Of a stretch of 12,101 bases of DNA, positions 7,177 through 12,101 are shown in pieces (the first letter of the stretch is position 1; the number at the start of each line of letters is the position of its first letter). Location of the stretch: positions 1 to 12,101 of the forward strand of contig WKLE02000913.1 in NCBI GenBank assembly GCA_014885115.2, read 5' to 3'. The translations under genes were made by a program, and so were the position numbers. The stretch comes from Asterionellopsis glacialis. Lineage: Eukaryota > Bacillariophyta > Plagiogrammaphyceae > Rhaphoneidales > Asterionellopsidaceae. The notes beneath the pieces were generated by a model, which was not told where the DNA came from, did not search any database, and saw nothing but the letters and a program-made list of their open reading frames with translations.

Positions 7177-9718
7177 ATGCAGTCATTAATAACTTTTTTC
7201 CTTTGGTCAACTTTGCTACTATTGTCAACTCAAACAACAGTCAAAGCAGAGGAGGATGGAAAAAGACGAAGAATCAAAGCAGTCCCATTACCAACTGGAG
7301 GGGCGAATATGGCATACGGTGAACTTAATTTGTCAGCCCTTGGAACTAATTTTGGATTTGCCGAAGCAATTGATGTCGAAATCTTTCCTGGTTTGGCTAT
7401 GCCTGAATTTAAATCTGTTGGGAATCAAAGAATAGCAGAAGCCTTTTATGGTGAGAATGTTAATGGAGATGTTTTAAATCTTGTCGAAGAGACTGGTATG
7501 GTTTTTGGTTCAGTCGTTGAGTCTGCAACTGGATATGTATATCAGATCAAAGATGTCGACGGAATCTCCATCACTGAAAAGATTGAAAGTTTCCCGCCTG
7601 AATTAGACCCAATCGGAGATAATAATGGAGTTTCGCACCTTCCCGGGTTTCCGTCCCTTCCGTTTCGATTCGACGATGGAAGACGGAAACTTCAAGCCAA
7701 GATAGTCATTGATGTTATGGTATTATGGTCAGAAAATGCAGAATGTGGTCAATCGAACAAAGGAAAGAACTGCAAAGTAGACGCTGAATCGTGGAAACGG
7801 ATGCAAGCTCTGTCACAGTTGGCAATCACGGAGACCAATACTGCGTTTAACTTATCTGGAGTTAATGCTCAATTGAGAATTGTTCATGTTGATCGTCATA
7901 ACTACAGCGAACCTAGTTCAGGTGCCTTTCCCCATGCCCTGTCGTCCCTCAAATCTTCTGCTAGCGGATTGCGTAATACGCATGGAGCAGATTTAGTCCA
8001 CATGATGATTGACGATCCGAAATACTGTGGAGTTGCAAATGTCGGACCAAGGGAGGATCTTGCTTATTCAATTTCAAATTACAAATGCGCCACTGGATAT
8101 TTCTCCTTTGGTCATGAATTGGCACACAACATGGTGAGTTAAAGTTCTCCATTTTATGATGATTGCTTACTTCTTCGTTTCATTTTTTCCGTTGGATTTC
8201 TAATCACCTTCCGTACTTTGACTTTCGGTTTTCTTTTAGGGGTGCCTTCATGACAGAGGAACACACAACCAGTGCAATGCCGGTGGCAATAGGTATGGTT
8301 ATCGTGACCCTGGTGCACGTTTCCGTTCTATTATGGCATATTCCTGTAGGTCTGGACAATGCGACAACAATGCTGGTGGTGGTTGTCCTCGAGTACAACG
8401 TTTCTCAAACACTGCTTACAAATACAACGGCAGAGATATTGGAAATAATAAGAGTAACAATGCTGAATTTTTGAATGCGGGTGCTTTGGCAACAGTTGCA
8501 GCCTTTAGAGCAGATCCGGCGACGCCACCTGCAACACCTCCACCGACATCAGCACCCACTCGTGCTCCTCTTAGTTGTAACGAAATAGGTGAGGCACTTG
8601 TAGACTTCACTTTGAAAACTGACAAATGGCCGCAGGATATTACCTGGGAAATTAAACGCAAATTTGGTGGCAAAGTAATCATGAATCATACTGGCTACAC
8701 TTTAAAAGAAGAAATCCATTCCTATTCAGCTTGTGTATCGGATGCAGAGTATACGTTTGCCTTGTCCGATAAAGGAGGTGATGGTCTTTGCTGCAGGTAT
8801 ACCAACCAAGGAGTAGGGTACATGACTCTTAGATACAACGATACCACTGTCTTTAAAAATGTGGCTGAGTTTGCCGACTCCTATGGTCCAGTTTCGTTCG
8901 GTACAGAGCCAACCAAGGAACCTACACGGATGCCTAGTAAATATCCAACGGGAGCTCCAACGGATTATCCGACACCATCACCCACAGCTCACCCCACAAC
9001 CTCTCCGACTGCTTTGCCAACACAATCACCCACAAAATCCCCGACGAAGGAACCATCATCATCCCCAACTAATGCACCAACACAATCGCCAACATTTACA
9101 CCAACAAGAGCTCCGACGATGTTACCGACAGCTACACCAACACGAAGTCCGACAAAGTTACCGACAGCTACACCAACACGAAGTCCGACAAAGTTACCGA
9201 CAGCTACACCCACAAGAGCTCCGACAAAGTCACCGACAGCTACACCAACAGAAACTCCAACGAAGTTGCCGACAGCTACACCAACAAGAAGTCCGACGAT
9301 GTTACCGACAGCTGCACCAACACGAACTCCAACGAAGTTACCGACAGCTACACCAACAGAAACTCCGACAAAGTTACCGACAGCTACACCAACAGAAACT
9401 CCGACAAAGTTACCGACAGCTACACCAACAGAAACTCCAACGATCTTACCGGCAGCTTCACCAACACGAAGAAGTTACCGCCCTCGACCCCGCCCACAGT
9501 TGACCCCAACATTAATTCGGACACCATCTCCAACGAAGTTGCCGACAGAATCAGCATCGAATGCTCCTTCTTTGTCCCCAACAGCAAAATGTGATCAGGA
9601 TTGCGGAGTTGGAAAGAAGTGCGTTAACGGAAAGTGTGTTGTAATTGATAGTCCCCAAAAAACAGACAGGACGAGGATTTCCAATTTTATGGAGCAAGCA
9701 TGGGACGGCCCCCCATGA
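7177..9718 (+). CDS. Secreted reprolysin-like metalloprotease with GDGLCC module and Pro-Thr stalk (paralog 2)
   Basis: Two exons, 7177-8133 and 8240-9718, give 811 residues. Signal peptide 1-24 ([20 protein letters not shown] then TVKA). Cysteine-free propeptide ~25-172 ending in RRKL (169-172), a possible processing site. The catalytic domain begins at [16 protein letters not shown]. Splicing yields HELAHNMGCLHD (H313, E314, H317, H323, D324), with the Met-turn at SIMAYSC (M351). Residues ~432-540 are a Cys-containing module with [12 protein letters not shown] and [12 protein letters not shown] (D500, C503, C504), resembling a module I know from diatom extracellular proteins. Residues ~542-768 form a Pro-Thr stalk, probably O-glycosylated. 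The tail has C770, C774, C780 and C785 (C-x3-C-x5-C-x4-C). No membrane segment follows, so it should be secreted or wall-attached. Start choice: the ATG at 7177 has A at -3 and gives a clean signal peptide; an out-of-frame ATG at 7160 opens a 9-codon uORF ending at 7189, across the start. AATAAA follows 50 bp after the stop. It shares propeptide, catalytic domain and intron site with its neighbour. Confidence 0.9.
8134..8239 (+). other. Intron of protease paralog 2
   Basis: A 106-bp GT-AG intron (donor gtgagt, acceptor ttttag), phase 0, at exactly the same codon as in paralog 1. It contains an in-frame TAA within the first nine bases, so retention would truncate the protein right after HELAHNM plus two residues. 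It shares ttgcttactt (8163-8172) with the paralog 1 intron (5047-5056), which includes a candidate branch site; the rest has diverged. Confidence 0.9.
9125..9475 (+). repeat. 36-bp tandem repeat coding the Pro-Thr stalk
   Basis: Nine full units and one degenerate unit of 36 bp lie in the paralog 2 reading frame; the unit translates as [12 protein letters not shown] or [12 protein letters not shown]. Units start at 9125, 9161, 9197, 9233, 9269, 9305, 9341, 9377, 9413 and 9449. Units 1 and 2 are identical, as are units 7 and 8, which suggests recent unequal exchange. A looser 12-bp (xPTx) repetition extends upstream to about 8906. The array makes other frames open by chance on both strands. The tenth unit appears to carry a 7-bp deletion. 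Confidence 0.9.
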
Positions 9719-10050
9719 AGTTGACTACTTCGCAATGTCGTAAACTAGAAAGGTCTCGTGCTTCTGTAATAAAAACTTTACTGTACATTAATCTTTTTCA
9801 ATGTTAACTTTGCTAGTGTTTGGAATGAAGAGTTCCAACACTCTCTAGAAGTTATGATTCTATCCTAATGTAATTTTCTGGAGAGAAATTTTAGAAACAG
9901 ATAACAGACGTTGTCAAAATTCGAAATTTCAAATTTTAAAAAAAATCCAAGTTTTCAAATCAAAATTGCTGAAGTATCAAGAGGAATGGTTCCCAACGTG
10001 GCCATCATCTCACGGAGGGTTCACTTTCTGCATAAAACAATTGAATAGAA
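9719..10050. other. Spacer after protease paralog 2
   Basis: A 332-bp spacer holding the paralog 2 3' UTR with AATAAA at 9768-9773, then an AT-rich stretch with A-runs and short AAATTT-type palindromes (~9918-9965). A stop at 10042-10044 sits in frame just upstream of the next gene's ATG. No other feature seen. Confidence 0.6.
9768..9773 (+). terminator. Possible polyadenylation signal of protease paralog 2
   Basis: The canonical hexamer AATAAA lies 50 bp past the stop codon, in AT-rich sequence. Position and sequence fit, but such hexamers are also expected by chance in this composition. Confidence 0.4.
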
Positions 10051-11098
10051 ATGCAGTATCTCGCATCGCATCTTGCATTATGGTACACTAAGACGATGAG
10101 AAATAGAACGAGGGGGCAATTGATCAGAAAAATGCATCCAAAGACATGTAAAGTGAAAGAAAATAGTCTGCTGGCTCGACTTTTATCCAAAGCTCAGGAT
10201 AAAGCATTGCTGCTGTCGTGGCAAAGCATAACTGAATACTTTCATAAACAAGAGATGAAAATCCAGCTACGCAACAGAAACGTTTTTAGTATTGAGGGTG
10301 TTTTGAAAAGTACAACCTGGGTGGAAGAGGAGGAGGAGGAAATTTTACCAAAATATGACAAAGAGATGAGAACTACGTAAGTGCAATACTAAAGCAACTT
10401 TCACTCCGCGCTCTAGTGATAGTAAACTATGAAGGATCAACAATGAACGACCTCATCATAAGCCTTGTTTCTATTTTGAGTTGCCTTCTAGGTGGAGTAA
10501 ATTTGCTCGATGTCTTCTGCTGGGAAGAACAAGGATCACTGCCAAGTCGAAGTTGTCTACTCCTACTGAAGATGGCCATACGAACTTCCTTGATACAAAA
10601 ATATCAACAGCCTATATGAAACATTCATGTTGTTCGTGTAAGTGTGCTAACATCAGTCCGAAAATAGAACAATCTCGAATTCTTGAGTGTCACGTTTGTG
10701 GGCAAGAAGGTGGGAATCTAGTGAGATTTCTTCCATACAAATCATGTATAAACGAACATTTGCAATTGACCCATGGTAATAAAGAAATTCTACTTCATCA
10801 TGTCTGTGTAAATTCTCCCGATCTTCAGTTTCTTAGTGAAGCATCCATCCGAAAAGTGTATGGTTGTACTTTAAACATAAGTTTGGCTCTTGCTGAAACA
10901 AGATCAGCGGTGGATGAAGAGGGTAAAGAGTATTATCTTGTTGAAGAATTTGAGGCACTCCTTTCTTTTCAAAATAAAATGCACGACAGCCTTGCTAAAA
11001 ATTTGAGTCCTTTGCTGCCAAATTGTTCAAACGAAAGACTGGACTTTTACCGAAAAAAAACCTTGAAAGATGAAACTGAACGAAAGCACAATGGCTGA
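10051..11098 (+). CDS. Hypothetical two-exon protein with Cys/His cluster
   Basis: Exons 10051-10376 and 10492-11098 join in phase (AC|G) to give 310 residues. The start is the first ATG after an in-frame TGA at 10042-10044. I do not recognise the family. The N-terminal ~75 residues are basic and helix-prone (LLSKAQDKALLLSWQSITEY), followed by an acidic run of six Glu (~93-98) and a basic segment across the splice site. Residues ~151-216 are rich in Cys and His: C155, C156, C158, C160, then ECHVCGQEGGNL (C175, C178), C194, H198, H203, H211, H212 and C214. The order CxxC-xEGGNL ... LLHHVCVNSPDL loosely recalls the first half of an extended PHD/HC5HC2H-type zinc finger, but the match is weak. 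The C-terminal ~90 residues are charged and probably helical, without a signal peptide or membrane segment. An intracellular zinc-binding protein is the best guess. It converges on the minus-strand gene at 11615. Confidence 0.65.
10377..10491 (+). other. Intron of the Cys/His-cluster gene
   Basis: A 115-bp intron with the strong donor gtaagt and acceptor ttctag. Without splicing the frame stops at once (gta-a read as TAA at 10378-10380). The downstream open frame has no upstream ATG of its own, and the two frames join exactly in phase 2. These points together support one spliced gene. Confidence 0.75.
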
Positions 11099-11614
11099 GT
11101 GGCGCGCATCGTGAGGATGAAAACAATACGTATGCAGGTCGTTTGCAGTTGTTAGCAATTGTCGGGCTTAGTGTTCATCTGTGGTGTGTAAATAAATATG
11201 TTAGCTTTTGGACTCGTTTTTTCCTGGGCATAAGCGTAGGATACCTGGTATCATGCTGTTGACTCTAGGACTACTGTAAAGTTGAAAAGTGGAGAGGAAA
11301 GGAAAAGAACAATAATGATGTATTATACATCAATTTTCTATTACTATTTTTTGAGACGTTATGTTATAGAGAATGCCTACATTGTCAATATTACATGATT
11401 GCTGTCTGTAAGGGTATCGATGTTCTAGTTTCATAAATTAGTTTAGAAATAAATAATATATAATTCTCTCATTCGTGTGAATGTTCAATATTGAGATACA
11501 ATCTGATCCCATGTGATCTTATTGTAGCGTACAAGTATACTAGTAGAAACGAAGTGAGAGGACAAAGTAACAAACGTATTGGCTGCTATGCAAATGGCAA
11601 TCCGAAAATCTCCG
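11099..11614. other. Spacer between convergent genes
   Basis: A 516-bp AT-rich spacer between two 3' ends. It holds AATAAA at 11191-11196, 93 bp after the upstream stop, and one exact TACCTGGTA at 11242-11250. No coding or RNA gene is visible. Confidence 0.6.
11191..11196 (+). terminator. Possible polyadenylation signal of the Cys/His-cluster gene
   Basis: An AATAAA hexamer 93 bp after the stop at 11098, in an AT-rich context. Plausible 3'-end signal, unproven. Confidence 0.4.
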
Positions 11615-12100
11615 TTAATAGGAGATTTCATCTTCTTCACTGTCTTCACGAATTTGTTCCAATTCTTCTGCTCCACAATCTAATCCACGACCATGCGTTC
11701 TTTGCCTTAGAAAATCATTATTCACTCCCAGTACTTGCCCCCAAGCCTTTTTACTACTTTCTGTTCGTTTCATTGCCCGCAAGTTATGTATAAGCGAGGC
11801 TGTGATGGAAGCTGTCATTGATTGAGGCCTTGGCGATTTCTTTTTCAATGGTGACGGACTTTCAAGGAAGGCATCTGACGTGGGAGACGGGAGTTGACCT
11901 GTAGATACAGATCGCATTTGTGATGGTCGATTTGGATTTAACCCCATCGTAGATGATGACGGGAGGACTAGATCTACATCTAAGCGAGAAGTATAAGCAG
12001 AACTAGTTTGTTCTTGGTTGCTGTTGAAGGCGGTATCACTAATGTCAGAAAATCTAACTCCAACAGGGGATGGTGGTTGAGCTGGCGATAAATCTGAAAG
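11615..12100 (-). CDS. C-terminal part of a Ser-Pro-rich hypothetical protein (5' end outside window)
   Basis: The minus-strand frame is open from the window edge (12100) to a stop at 11615, giving 161 residues. The ATG at 11945-11947 is internal, because the same frame continues upstream without a stop; 51 residues precede it here. The sequence looks intrinsically disordered and rich in Ser, Pro and Thr, with six Ser-Pro sites (for example LSPAQPPSP, LPSPTS, ESPSPLKKKSPRP), the typical targets of proline-directed kinases. A short, better structured stretch follows (SLIHNLRAMKRTESSKKAWG), and the end is acidic (EELEQIREDSEEDEISY). No family is recognised. A regulatory or cytoskeletal/nuclear protein is possible but unsupported. 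Exon boundaries upstream cannot be seen. Confidence 0.65.
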   Translation of the reverse strand, partial: LSDLSPAQPPSPVGVRFSDISDTAFNSNQEQTSSAYTSRLDVDLVLPSSSTMGLNPNRPSQMRSVSTGQLPSPTSDAFLESPSPLKKKSPRPQSMTASITASLIHNLRAMKRTESSKKAWGQVLGVNNDFLRQRTHGRGLDCGAEELEQIREDSEEDEISY

Positions 12101-12101
12101 A

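Noticed and set aside
7062..7322. 86-codon frame overlapping the paralog 2 start
   Set aside because: Non-ATG start, overlaps the signal-peptide region in another frame; no domain.
8989..9213. 74-codon Gly/Val-rich antisense frame
   Set aside because: Reverse-strand reading of the Pro-Thr repeat.
9125..9475. CRISPR-like array
   Set aside because: The 36-bp units are contiguous with no unique spacers and lie in frame within a eukaryotic coding sequence.
8859..9503. 214-codon Gln/His/Arg-rich frame in the repeat region
   Set aside because: Alternate-frame reading of the 36-bp array, open because the repeat length is a multiple of three.
10416..10619. 67-codon frame across the intron/exon 2 junction
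   Set aside because: Non-ATG start partly within the intron; the alternative splice joins two longer frames in phase.
11491..11793. 100-codon plus-strand frame opposite the Ser-Pro-rich gene
   Set aside because: The minus-strand frame is longer, open to the window edge and has coherent low-complexity coding composition.
1..12101. tRNA or rRNA genes
   Set aside because: The few GGTTCGA-like words (for example near 2578 and 4097) lie inside coding sequence and have no matching cloverleaf arms.

Overview
The window looks like nuclear DNA of a stramenopile, most likely a diatom. The genes are monocistronic and AT-rich, with 100-115 bp GT-AG introns and long non-coding spacers. One secreted protein carries the long Pro-Thr (xPTx) stalk common in diatom extracellular proteins, together with a GDGxCC-type module that I associate with the same group. 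This placement is inferred from style; no taxonomic marker gene is present.

Layout. 1-952: AT-rich spacer with a pair of diverged 65-bp direct repeats. 953-3046 (+): an intron-less gene for a secretory-pathway JmjC/cupin-type Fe(II)/2-oxoglutarate oxygenase, followed by a thioredoxin-like CxxC domain, C-terminal hydrophobic segment(s) and a tail ending KRKEE that fits a di-lysine ER-retrieval signal. 3047-4042: spacer. 4043-5624 (+) and 7177-9718 (+): two tandem paralogous secreted metzincin metalloproteases of the reprolysin-like type. Each has one phase-0 intron at the same codon, inside the zinc-binding motif (HELAHNM | GCxHD). Their propeptides and catalytic domains are related but their C-termini differ: the first ends in a six-cysteine knottin-like module, the second in a GDGLCC module, a Pro-Thr stalk built on a 36-bp repeat, and a four-cysteine tail. 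5625-7176: spacer with a dense cluster of GTAC and of the near-palindromic 9-mer TACCWGGTA. 10051-11098 (+): a two-exon gene of unknown function with a Cys/His cluster. 11615-12100 (-): the C-terminal end of a Ser-Pro-rich protein that continues past the window edge and converges on the previous gene.

There is no operon logic here. The shared theme is the secretory pathway: an ER-type oxygenase/oxidoreductase fusion beside two secreted, disulfide-rich proteases. A direct functional link is only a speculation from proximity. The points most worth checking are the JmjC-thioredoxin-membrane fusion, the intron that splits the protease active site in both paralogs, the intergenic TACCWGGTA sites, and a compensated frameshift inside the Pro-Thr stalk.
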